Origin: an uncultured Latescibacterota bacterium | Lineage (GTDB): Bacteria > Latescibacterota > UBA2968 | Direction of reading: 5' to 3' | Assembly (NCBI GenBank): GCA_951812755.1 | Contig: OX638329.1 | Span: 4,720,522 to 4,784,521, forward strand | DNA length: 64,000 bases | Part shown: positions 16,901-24,288 of the stretch, one piece after another | Layout: the number at the start of each line of letters is the position of its first letter | Position numbering within the stretch: position 1 is the first letter of the stretch | Position numbers and translations under genes: made by a program | Notes under the pieces: generated by a model | What the model saw: the letters and a program-made list of their open reading frames with translations, nothing else | What the model was told of the DNA's origin: nothing | Databases searched by the model: none

Positions 16901-17967
16901 TGGTCTCTGTCTGTTTTATAGCCACATTGTTTGCAATGATGCACACGCTGAGAAAGTTTTTTCTTTTCTCTGTGCCCGCATACCGAGCAATCTTGTGACG
17001 TATATTTAGGATCAACGGCTTTGAATCCAATACCAGCTTCTTCCGCTTTGTATTCGAGACAGTGCCGAAACAGTGACCATGCCGCGTCTGATATACTTTT
17101 TGATAGACGCCTGTTCTTTTGCATCTTTTGAGGCTCTAACTTTTCTGCTACTATGAAATCATATTCATTCACTATCTTTCGAGACTCTTGATGGGCAAAA
17201 TTATGCCGCTTATTACGGATACGCTCATGCACTCTGGCAACAACTTTACGCGCTTTTTCTCGCTTCTTTGCGGACGCTTTTTTCACTTTGTCCCAGTTGC
17301 GCTGGGCTTTGGCAAGAGACTTTTCCTCTTTACGCAGGAATCGAGGATTAGAGACTTTGGTCTTATCAGAGAACATGGCAAACTTTTCAAGTCCAATGTC
17401 AATGCCGACGGGTCTCTCGAAAGTTGTATTCTTATCTATGTCACCAATATCACAAGGGATAGAGGCAAACCACTTACCCGTCGCCGTGCGCGTGATAGTA
17501 CAAGTCTTTGGAACGCCACCAAGTGGTCTGTGCTGGACAACGCGAATACAGCCTATTTTGCTCAATCGCAAGCCCTTACTGTCCAATCGGCAACTATTGG
17601 AAAATTGTGGATAGGTGATAGAATCATAGCGATGCTGTCCCTTATATCTGGGAAAGCCAGCTTTCTCGCCAGTCTTTGCTCGCTCTTTAAGGCGGCGAAA
17701 GAAACCCTTGAAAGCCAAATCTACTCTTTGAGACACCTGCTGGAGAACTTGAGAGTGAACAAGAGTGAAAGGCTCATACTCGCCTTTAAGCATGGGCAAA
17801 GTTTTGTCCTGGTCATATTTAGAAAGGCTTTGCTTTCTCTTTTCCCATGCTTGTATTCTGGCACAGAGAAGTTGATTGTAGAGAATGCGACATTCGTCAA
17901 TGTGTGACAGCAAGATATTCTCCTGCTTTTTCGTTGGTCGCAATCTGTATTTAAATGACTTAACCAT
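16849..17967 (-). CDS. tnpB: RNA-guided endonuclease TnpB
   Basis: About 372 residues, full length for TnpB. The N-terminal OrfB_Zn_ribbon-family helix-turn-helix (MVKSFKYRLRPTKKQENIL) is followed by a split RuvC nuclease: VGIDIGLEKF (Asp), FIVAEKLEP (Glu) and TDRDHNAAINI (Asp), with a zinc finger CSVCG...HCKQCG between the last two. All catalytic residues are present, so the nuclease is probably active. An in-frame GTG lies at 17982, but the ATG at 17967 fits the promoter, which would give a leaderless mRNA. No transposase gene accompanies it. Confidence 0.92.
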   Translation of the reverse strand: MVKSFKYRLRPTKKQENILLSHIDECRILYNQLLCARIQAWEKRKQSLSKYDQDKTLPMLKGEYEPFTLVHSQVLQQVSQRVDLAFKGFFRRLKERAKTGEKAGFPRYKGQHRYDSITYPQFSNSCRLDSKGLRLSKIGCIRVVQHRPLGGVPKTCTITRTATGKWFASIPCDIGDIDKNTTFERPVGIDIGLEKFAMFSDKTKVSNPRFLRKEEKSLAKAQRNWDKVKKASAKKREKARKVVARVHERIRNKRHNFAHQESRKIVNEYDFIVAEKLEPQKMQKNRRLSKSISDAAWSLFRHCLEYKAEEAGIGFKAVDPKYTSQDCSVCGHREKKKLSQRVHHCKQCGYKTDRDHNAAINILTLGLQSQAA

Positions 17968-17973
17968 AAGTAA

Positions 17974-18001
17974 AATATACACTTATGGGCGAATTTGTCA
18001 A
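17974..18001 (-). promoter_or_regulatory. Predicted sigma70-type promoter of tnpB
   Basis: On the minus strand TTGACA (17996-18001) and TATATT (17974-17979) are separated by 16 bases, both perfect or near-perfect boxes. The expected start of transcription is 6-8 bases beyond the -10, at or next to the A of the ATG at 17967, which implies a leaderless transcript. Confidence 0.55.
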
Positions 18002-18183
18002 CATGTATTTAGTAGAATAAGCAGATGAATCTTAATGATTCACCGCCCATATCGCCTTGAGCGATATGCTGCCATGCTAAAGCACCACACCATAAATTCA
18101 TAAGCCCTTCGCCATGCGACCCAAGCCTAAAGGTCTTGGGCTTTACGGGCTGTCAGGTAAAATTAAAAACGAAGGAAATCATT

Positions 18184-19452
18184 ATGCTGGAGTTTTTCTA
18201 TAATTGGTTGCTCAGTTTAGGTGCCGAGCCAGAGATGGCTAAAAATTGGACCGCACCATTATTGGTGGGCCTGTGCATTCTGGCACTCAGTGTGATTGCC
18301 GATTTTATCGTAAAGCGCATAGCTCTGCGAACGCTAAAGTACGTGATAGAAAAAACGACAACACCCTGGGACGATGCATTTGTAGAGCATCGGGTTCTGG
18401 ATCGATTGGCACACCTGGCTCCCGCAGTGGTCATCTACCTTTTGGCCGATTTGCCATTTGCGGGAATGACAGAAACAGATCGAGATTATTGCGTAGCAAT
18501 TATTCGGGATGCTGTACAGATTTTTGTCGTGATCATCAGCGTCTGGGTGGTTGCGGCATTTCTCAATGCCGCGCTATCTGTTTATCAGACATTTGAGATC
18601 TCCCGCGAAATTCCCGGCAAGGGTTTTGTGCAGGTCTTGAAAATACTGGCGTATTTTGTAGGCGGCATTTTGATCTTGTCAATTTTGTTAGATCGCAATC
18701 CCGTATATTTCCTGAGCGGATTGGGCGCATTGATGGCCATACTCTTGCTGGTATTCAAAGATGCCATCCTGGGACTGGTCGCGGGCATACAACTGAGTGC
18801 AAATAAAATGGTCGCCGTGGGCGATTGGATCGAAATGCCGAAATACGGCGCAGACGGGGATGTCATTGAAGTGGCATTGACCACCGTAAAGGTACAAAAT
18901 TGGGACAAGACGATTACCTCGATCCCGGCGTATTCATTGATCAGCGAATCGTTTAAGAACTGGCGCGGCATGCAAGAATCGGGTGGGCGTCGGATCAAAC
19001 GTTCAATTTTAATCGATGTTCAAACAATCAAATTTTGCGACGAAGAGATGTTGGCGCGGTTTTCAAAAATCAAATACATCGCCGCCTATATCGAACACAA
19101 GAAAGACGAACTGGCAAAATTCAACCAGACGCAAGAGATCGATGAGTCGAGCCTGGTAAATGGGCGGCGCATGACCAATGTGGGCACGTTTCGGGCATAC
19201 ATCGTCGCGTATTTGAAAAATCATCCAAAAGTCAACCAGGAGATGACATTTTTGGTGCGACAACTGCCACCACAGGAACACGGCTTACCAATAGAAATTT
19301 ACGTTTTCTGCAGCGATACAGTATGGGCGAATTACGAGGCGATTCAGGCAGATATTTTCGACCACATCCTATCAGTAGTCCCCGAGTTTGACCTCAGCGT
19401 ATTTCAGACACCAACAGGGCACGATTTTAAGCATCTCGCTGCAAAAAATTGA
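18184..19452 (+). CDS. ybdG: YbdG-like mechanosensitive channel (MscS family)
   Basis: Inner-membrane channel of 422 residues that opens on membrane tension. It has about five membrane segments in the first 200 residues. The pore helix and beta domain read AILLLVFKDAILGLVAGIQL, then GDWIEMPKYGADGDVIEVAL, TVKVQNWDKTITSIP and SFKNWRGM, matching E. coli YbdG closely; SGGRRIKRSI also follows as in that subfamily. The frame opens at 18136, but GAAGGAAATC before the ATG at 18184 decides the start. The TnpB element's left end lies immediately upstream. Confidence 0.9.
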   Translation: MLEFFYNWLLSLGAEPEMAKNWTAPLLVGLCILALSVIADFIVKRIALRTLKYVIEKTTTPWDDAFVEHRVLDRLAHLAPAVVIYLLADLPFAGMTETDRDYCVAIIRDAVQIFVVIISVWVVAAFLNAALSVYQTFEISREIPGKGFVQVLKILAYFVGGILILSILLDRNPVYFLSGLGALMAILLLVFKDAILGLVAGIQLSANKMVAVGDWIEMPKYGADGDVIEVALTTVKVQNWDKTITSIPAYSLISESFKNWRGMQESGGRRIKRSILIDVQTIKFCDEEMLARFSKIKYIAAYIEHKKDELAKFNQTQEIDESSLVNGRRMTNVGTFRAYIVAYLKNHPKVNQEMTFLVRQLPPQEHGLPIEIYVFCSDTVWANYEAIQADIFDHILSVVPEFDLSVFQTPTGHDFKHLAAKN

Positions 19453-19469
19453 AAGTGGTTGCTTTTGTT

Positions 19470-20615
19470 ATGCCAGACCAACTCAAACAACGCAATCGCG
19501 AACTCTCAATCCTCAACGCGATTGCCCATGCACTCAACCAATCCGTCAATCTCGATCAAGCCCTCGAAACGGCACTTGAAAAAGTAGCCGCATTGCTCGG
19601 CTTGAGCACGAGTTGGATCTGGCTCATGCACGAAGACACGCACCAACCCTATCTGGCTGCCGCACAAAACCTGCCTCCCGTATTGCGCGACAACCCCAGC
19701 AAAATGGGCGGCTGGTGCTATTGCCTGGACACCTACCAAAAAGGCGACTTGACGGGTGCGGCAAATGTAAATGTCGTGGCCTGTAGCCGCCTGAAAGGAC
19801 TGGTAGAAGGCACAGATGGATTGCAGTATCACGCGAGTATCCCGCTGTACGCTCAGGAAAAAAAAGTAGGCGTATTAAATGTGGGCAGTGTCGAATGGCG
19901 CGAACTCTCAGACGAAGACCTGCGCTTGCTCAATACAGTGGGCGACTTGATGAGTATTGCGATTGAACGCGCGCGTCTATACGAAAAAAGTATTGAAATT
20001 GGCGCGGTGGATGAGCGTTTCAGGCTCGCGCGGGAATTACACGACACCCTCGGTCAGAATCTGGTGGCGATCTTAATGCGTCTGGAAACTCTGGATGCCT
20101 TGCTCGACAACAATACAGATCGCAAAATCCTGTCCGAAACCGTACGCGATGCCATAGCTCTGGCGCGCGATAACCTGGAAGATGCGCGGCGGGCAGTGCT
20201 GGATTTGCGCGCTGCACCACTTGAAAATCGCACGTTAATTGAAGCATTGGAAACTCTGAGTCAAAATATTGGCGGCGCGGCGTGTGTACGCGTAAAAAGT
20301 ATTGGCGAACATCCCCTATCCGTCAGAATAGAAGCGAGCTTGTATCGCATGGCACAAGAGGCGCTGAATAATATCTCGCAGCATGCAGATGCAAAAAAAG
20401 TCCTCATCGAACTGATATCAACACCTCAATACGTCCAACTCGTAGTCGAAGACGACGGTCGCGGATTTGATCCGGAAAACGTACAGAGAGATCGATACGG
20501 TCTCATTGGCCTGAATGAGCGGGCGCATTTACTGGGTGGTTCATTTGCAATTGAAAGCGCGCCCGACCACGGCACGCGTTTGGAAATCCACATCCCACTG
20601 GAGCGCGAGATATGA
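19470..20615 (+). CDS. GAF-domain sensor histidine kinase, NarL-type (HisKA_3)
   Basis: Soluble two-component sensor of about 381 residues. A coiled start is followed by a GAF domain (about 15-165) with WLMHEDT and CYCLDTYQKGD segments, then a HisKA_3 dimerisation/phosphoacceptor helix ERFRLARELHDTLGQNLVAIL (His in ELHDT) and a HATPase_c domain with LYRMAQEALNNISQHADAK (N box), VEDDGRGFD (G1) and RYGLIGLNERA (G2). Two Cys in VNVVACSRL and CYCLD could bind a cofactor, but this is speculative. Starts at TTG 19449 or GTG 19455 are possible. Its stop overlaps the regulator gene. Confidence 0.9.
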   Translation: MPDQLKQRNRELSILNAIAHALNQSVNLDQALETALEKVAALLGLSTSWIWLMHEDTHQPYLAAAQNLPPVLRDNPSKMGGWCYCLDTYQKGDLTGAANVNVVACSRLKGLVEGTDGLQYHASIPLYAQEKKVGVLNVGSVEWRELSDEDLRLLNTVGDLMSIAIERARLYEKSIEIGAVDERFRLARELHDTLGQNLVAILMRLETLDALLDNNTDRKILSETVRDAIALARDNLEDARRAVLDLRAAPLENRTLIEALETLSQNIGGAACVRVKSIGEHPLSVRIEASLYRMAQEALNNISQHADAKKVLIELISTPQYVQLVVEDDGRGFDPENVQRDRYGLIGLNERAHLLGGSFAIESAPDHGTRLEIHIPLEREI

Positions 20616-21232
20616 GCAGCCCCATTCGCATTGTCGTTGCAGACGATCATCCCGTTGTGCGCGATGGCCTGATTGCTATGCTACAGACCCAATCCGATTT
20701 TGAAGTTGTGGGAGAAGCCAGCGATGGTGCAGAGGCATTGCACATAGTTGCCGAACGCACACCCGATGTGCTATTGCTCGATTTGGAGATGCCGCGCGTG
20801 GATGGTATTGAGACGCTCCAGCGACTGGGAGAACAGAGAAGCAGCGTGCGGGTAATCGTGTTTACAGTTTTTGATACGGACGAGCGCATCGTATCGGCGA
20901 TGCGAGCCGGCGCAAAAGGCTATTTGCTCAAAGGCGCGCCCCGAAGCGATGTGTTTCGCGCCGTGCGCGTGGTGAACGAAGGCGGATCCCTACTCAAACC
21001 CCTCATCGCTTCCAAGCTATTGGACAGCGTGAACAATCCCGATGCATTGACCGCACGGCAAAAAGAAGTGCTACACCTGTTGGCAACGGGGCTGTTGAAC
21101 AAAGAAATCGCCGATCAACTCAACATTTCCGAACGCACGGTAAAATTTCATGTCAGCGAAATTCTGGGCAAACTCGGCGCGGGCAACCGCACAGAAGCCG
21201 CCGCGATTGCGATGCAGAGAGGGTTGATATAG
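20612..21232 (+). CDS. NarL/FixJ family response regulator
   Basis: A 206-residue partner of the kinase encoded just before it, overlapping by four bases (ATGA). The receiver domain has the acidic pair in VVADDHPVVRDGL, the phosphoacceptor Asp in VLLLDLEMPRVDG, Thr in VFTVFDTDER and Lys in GYLLKGAP. The C-terminal LuxR-type helix-turn-helix reads TARQKEVLHLLATGLLNKEI then ISERTVKFHVSEILGKL. It would bind DNA as a dimer when phosphorylated. Targets are unknown. A terminator follows. Confidence 0.94.
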   Translation: MSSPIRIVVADDHPVVRDGLIAMLQTQSDFEVVGEASDGAEALHIVAERTPDVLLLDLEMPRVDGIETLQRLGEQRSSVRVIVFTVFDTDERIVSAMRAGAKGYLLKGAPRSDVFRAVRVVNEGGSLLKPLIASKLLDSVNNPDALTARQKEVLHLLATGLLNKEIADQLNISERTVKFHVSEILGKLGAGNRTEAAAIAMQRGLI

Positions 21233-21267
21233 AACTGAAAAGAGTTGGATTTCATTTATATTTTTTT

Positions 21268-21300
21268 AAGCCCTGCTCAAGCAAGCAGGGCTTTTATTTT
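21268..21300 (+). terminator. Rho-independent terminator after the two-component operon
   Basis: AAGCCCTGCT at 21268-21277 pairs with AGCAGGGCTT at 21284-21293 around a 6-base loop and is followed by TTATTTTT. It sits 35 bases after the response-regulator stop. Confidence 0.85.
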
Positions 21301-21322
21301 TGGGATTCTATCCCAATATCGC

Positions 21323-21387
21323 AAAAAAATTGATAAATTCTCGACCCGTAAAAATCATATACGATTTATAGAATTATCAATTTTTTT
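21323..21387. repeat. Long AT-rich inverted repeat
   Basis: AAAAAAATTGATAAATTCT (21323-21341) and AGAATTATCAATTTTTTT (21370-21387) are inverse complements except for one extra base, around a 28-base spacer. It could act as a second, bidirectional terminator or a protein-binding palindrome. The following stretch 21388-21632 shows no gene. Confidence 0.55.
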
Positions 21388-21632
21388 GAAACTTTATACG
21401 GGACAAAGCGTGAGAAACGGAACAGAGGCAAATGGCAAAGTTGACTGACAAGCCCTATCTCGCCTCTCCTACCATATCAGCAGCATTGACATTGTTTTTG
21501 TATCCTTTCGGGAGGGAATTGCCACGATCAATAGTGTGAACGGTTTTCTTTAAGCTGTTGACAAACAAATATTTATGCAAATTGAAATTCGGAATCTGTA
21601 AGTTGTCCAGACAAATCCTTACAAATCCAATT

Positions 21633-21770
21633 TGCAAAACTATTCACATGGTTGGTCATGGCACTTTCTCTCAAATACTTTCCCTTCGCGCTCGGCTTCA
21701 CCAGTCTGCTGAGCCGGATATCCTCGTTTTACCCGCGGTCGCTTTCCTCTCAGACCAGTAGCTATTCCCT
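21633..21770 (+). pseudogene. 5' relic of the large secreted dockerin-type gene
   Basis: DNA from GCAAAACTATTCACATGGTT through the ATG at 21658 to CAGACCAGTAGC closely matches the leader, start and signal-peptide region of the giant gene at 27694. It encodes SLKYFPFALGFTSLLSRISS, then FYPRSLSSQTSS, against LKFLSFVLGITSLLSLIFL, then IYPRSLSPQTSS in the giant protein. After about 35 codons similarity ends; the frame stays open to 22041 but reads non-protein-like sequence and an R1 repeat. It is a truncated duplicate of the 5' end. Confidence 0.7.
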
Positions 21771-21966
21771 TTCTCTGGATAGTTCTGAAAGCGATCAAGC
21801 AGTATCCTCTCTCGGTGTACCTCCCAATCACGCTGTTTTCCTTCAGATTTCCCGCACAGATATTCCAGGCCTGTACCACATGGACTTGTCTCGTGATGAC
21901 TCTACACGGGATAGGTCTATGCGGTATGCCAGCGGTATTTCTGCGTGTGTTAAATCCGATGCCTCA

Positions 21967-22165
21967 CTGATGTTACGCATGTCTCGCGTTTCTGTCATGC
22001 AGAGAGGGCGCAATGAATCACCTGCGCCCGACAGCCATTAGGCTGACGAAGTATCTTTTATCTGTGCGTTGACAGAAGACGAACTGCTATACTGACGTTG
22101 TGCTGTGTGTACGCAGTTATACACCGCTGCTTCGACTCCGCTGTGCTCCGCTCAGAACATCAGTA
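21967..22165. repeat. Dispersed repeat R1, degenerate copy c
   Basis: Begins TGATGTTACGCATGTCTCGC, contains an inserted segment of about 100 bases, and resumes with TGCTTCGACTCCGCTGTGCTCCGCTCAGAA. The insertion ends with GTTATACACCGCTGCTTCGA, similar in layout to copy d, where the insertion ends GTTGTACCCCGCTCCTTCGA. It is more diverged than the other copies. The remaining bases to 22247 show no gene. Confidence 0.55.
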
Positions 22166-22247
22166 ACTCAGAGTTCATCTGATGCAGGCGATGTATTGCC
22201 CAATGCCCGATCCCTTTCACAGCAAAATTCAACAATGCGGGGAATAT

Positions 22248-22976
22248 ATGGACAAGCAGAAAATTCTGATTGTAGATCAGGAGCCACTCGTAATCTCAGC
22301 ACTTGAAAAATTTCTGAGAGACAAATCGTATGAAATATTCACTGCGGAAAATGGGCACAAAAGCCTTGAAATTTTGCACAAGGAAAAAATTGACCTCGCT
22401 GTGGTTGAGGCACAGGTAGAGGATATGGATGGGATAACACTGCTGACGCATGTGCAGGCAGAGAAAATTCAGACAGCTATACTGATCATGACGAGTTTGG
22501 GATCCGCAGAATTGGGCGAGCAACTGATCAAGGCCGGTGCCGTGAGTGTACTTGATAAACCCATAGCGAGAGATAGATTTTTGACCAAAGTAAAAAGATA
22601 TATGCCATCACAGTATATGTGGAAAGACCGGTTGGAATCATTTTTGGAAGATAATTACAGCAACCCAGAGCTGAAATTTGAAGACATCATGCACTATTTC
22701 AGGTTCTCTAAGACCTATGGATATGAATTGTTCAAAAAATATTTTGGCGAATCATTCAGGATGTGCCTGCGAAATGTGCGCATGGCAAAGGCTGAAGAAG
22801 CGTTGAAGCACACATCCGATTCCATTTCAGAAATTGCTTATCGGTGTGGTTTTACGTCCTTATCGACGTTTAGCAAGGTTTTCAAAGCAACGTATGGAGA
22901 TAATCCAACCACATATCGGAAATTCCATTTCAGAAATTACTTATCTATGTGGTTTTACGTCCTTATCGACTTTTAA
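22248..22976 (+). CDS. Response regulator with AraC-type DNA-binding domain
   Basis: A 242-residue regulator. The receiver domain (1-115) starts MDKQKILIVDQEPLVISALE and has AGAVSVLDKPI with the conserved Lys; where the phosphoacceptor Asp is expected the sequence reads LAVVEAQVEDMDG, so the site is Glu rather than Asp and may be phosphorylation-independent. The AraC-type domain carries MHYFRFSKTYGYELFKK and ISEIAYRCGFTSLSTFSKVF. GCGGGGA precedes the ATG at 22248. The last 18 residues are frameshifted sequence from an internal tandem duplication. No kinase gene adjoins it. Confidence 0.8.
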   Translation: MDKQKILIVDQEPLVISALEKFLRDKSYEIFTAENGHKSLEILHKEKIDLAVVEAQVEDMDGITLLTHVQAEKIQTAILIMTSLGSAELGEQLIKAGAVSVLDKPIARDRFLTKVKRYMPSQYMWKDRLESFLEDNYSNPELKFEDIMHYFRFSKTYGYELFKKYFGESFRMCLRNVRMAKAEEALKHTSDSISEIAYRCGFTSLSTFSKVFKATYGDNPTTYRKFHFRNYLSMWFYVLIDF

Positions 22977-23010
22977 CAAGGTTTTCAATGGAAATAATCC
23001 AATCACATAA
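22824..23010 (+). repeat. Tandem duplication of the helix-turn-helix coding segment
   Basis: The segment starting CCATTTCAGAAATTGCTTAT at about 22824 recurs starting CCATTTCAGAAATTACTTAT at about 22923. It runs through GTGGTTTTACGTCCTTATCG to AATCCAATCACATA, with a period near 99 bases and some deletions. The second copy is read in a shifted frame inside the regulator's tail, so it no longer encodes a helix-turn-helix. Confidence 0.8.
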
Positions 23011-23316
23011 GAAAAAATGGACACTGGAACAAATTTTGAACATTAGGACAAATCTTACAACTTGATTCTCTCTAATTTGGAGCAATATATTTTTTATAAC
23101 GCGATAATGCGAAAAACGAGATCTGTTAATGAGGCTTTGGGGGAAAGATCATACCCACAAAGAAATCCATCTAAGTTTCAGATTTTTTCATCTTCATCGC
23201 ATCAATCACGCGCAGAACTTGAAGGGCTATGGCTTTTTGCTGCAATACGATCAATCCAAATACGGATCTGTCGAAACGCGACAGGTCAATCAAAATCTGC
23301 TCGAACGGCTGGTGCC

Positions 23317-23730
23317 GTGAGTGTATTTGATAAACCAATAGAGAGAGACCTATTCTTGGCCAGAGTTAAGAGATATATGCTTTCACAAGATATGTGGAAG
23401 AACCGATTGGAATCATTTCTGGAAGACAATTACACCAATCCAGAACTGAAATTTGAAGACATCATGCACTATTTCAAGTTTTCTAAGACCTATGGATATG
23501 CATTGTTCAAAAAACATTTGGGAGAATCATTCAGGATGTGCCTGCGGAATGTGCGCATGGCAAAGGCTGAAGAAGCGTTGAAGCACACATCCGATTCCAT
23601 TTCAGAAATTGCCTATCAGTGTGGCTTTGCGTACTTATCGACGTTTAGCAGGGTTTTCAAAGCGACGTATGGGGATAATCCAACCACATATCGCAGAAAA
23701 TGGAAACTGCAACAAATTTCGAAACAGTAG
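23317..23730 (+). pseudogene. Decayed second copy of the AraC-type response regulator
   Basis: From AGAVSVFDKPIERDLFLARV onward the translation follows the regulator at 22248 almost residue for residue to NPTTYRRKW, about 130 residues, covering the end of the receiver and the whole AraC-type domain. The first 95 residues of the receiver are replaced by unrelated sequence (23062-23316), part of which, read in another frame, gives RINHAQNLKGYGFLLQYDQ, which I do not recognise. The 3' flank is duplicated too. A short DNA-binding protein starting within the frame is possible but untestable here. Confidence 0.65.
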
Positions 23731-23905
23731 GACAAATTTTCGGGATTGACATTGTAAGGACAAATAGGACTATTCTGAGAACCTACCCATCAATAGGACT
23801 TGCATGTTGTATTAAGATGCGAAATATACCAGCAGGTTTTATGAGTAATTTTTCTTTGGAATCATTTGTATTACGGCGTACTATATATAAGGGCATCAGC
23901 TAAAG

Positions 23906-24241
23906 ATGGATGAAAGCCAGGTCAAGTTGCGAAGCATACAAACCCGTGCATTCGACACCACAGAAAAGAATAAGATGCTTAGAACTGTAATAACCACACT
24001 TCAAGATTTCGACTATGTCCTGGATAAAGCAGATGCAACGCTTGGAATGATCAGTGCCACAAAACTCGACGAACATCAATACCGCATAACGGTTACTGTT
24101 CGCCCCAGGGGCGAAACCCAATTGTTGGTACGTGCAAACGTACAGTACAAACAAAAAGCTGTTAAGGATCCAATAGTATATCAGAATTTCTTCACCTCTT
24201 TGGCAAAGTCGATGTTTCTGACCGCTCACGAGGTTGATTAA
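23906..24241 (+). CDS. Conserved hypothetical protein, probable envelope lipoprotein family
   Basis: A 111-residue protein with VKLRSIQTRAFDTTEKNKML, TLQDFDYVLDKADATLGMI, SATKLDEHQYRITVTVRPRG and LTAHEVD. I recall this pattern from a widespread family of small bacterial lipoproteins of unknown function in which a lipobox Cys precedes the SSVQLRxxQTRxFD segment. In this copy translation begins at MDESQVKLRS with no signal peptide or Cys, so the export signal seems lost or lies in another frame upstream. The gap between it and the preceding pseudogene (23731-23905) holds no gene. Confidence 0.65.
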   Translation: MDESQVKLRSIQTRAFDTTEKNKMLRTVITTLQDFDYVLDKADATLGMISATKLDEHQYRITVTVRPRGETQLLVRANVQYKQKAVKDPIVYQNFFTSLAKSMFLTAHEVD

Positions 24242-24288
24242 ACGACCATTCAAGCCGTATCTCTTTTCCGATCTTGAGTAATAAACCC

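Larger units (their letters stand above)
16803..18165 (-). mobile_element. IS200/IS605-type element carrying only tnpB
   Basis: About 1.36 kb, read on the minus strand. The left-end region (about 18000-18165) contains two hairpins, CCCAAG/CTTGGG near 18121-18141 and ATATCGC/GCGATAT near 18047-18066, typical of the subterminal hairpins of this family. The right end lies just past tnpB and reads GTTGGGAGTAATCAC before the M3 peptidase stop codon. There are no terminal inverted repeats, as expected. No tnpA (Y1 transposase) is present, so it needs a helper. The left boundary is approximate. Confidence 0.75.

Noticed and set aside
17188-17907. 239-codon open frame on the plus strand inside the TnpB element
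   Set aside because: It is antisense to tnpB, whose catalytic motifs are all clear; the translation has no domain pattern.
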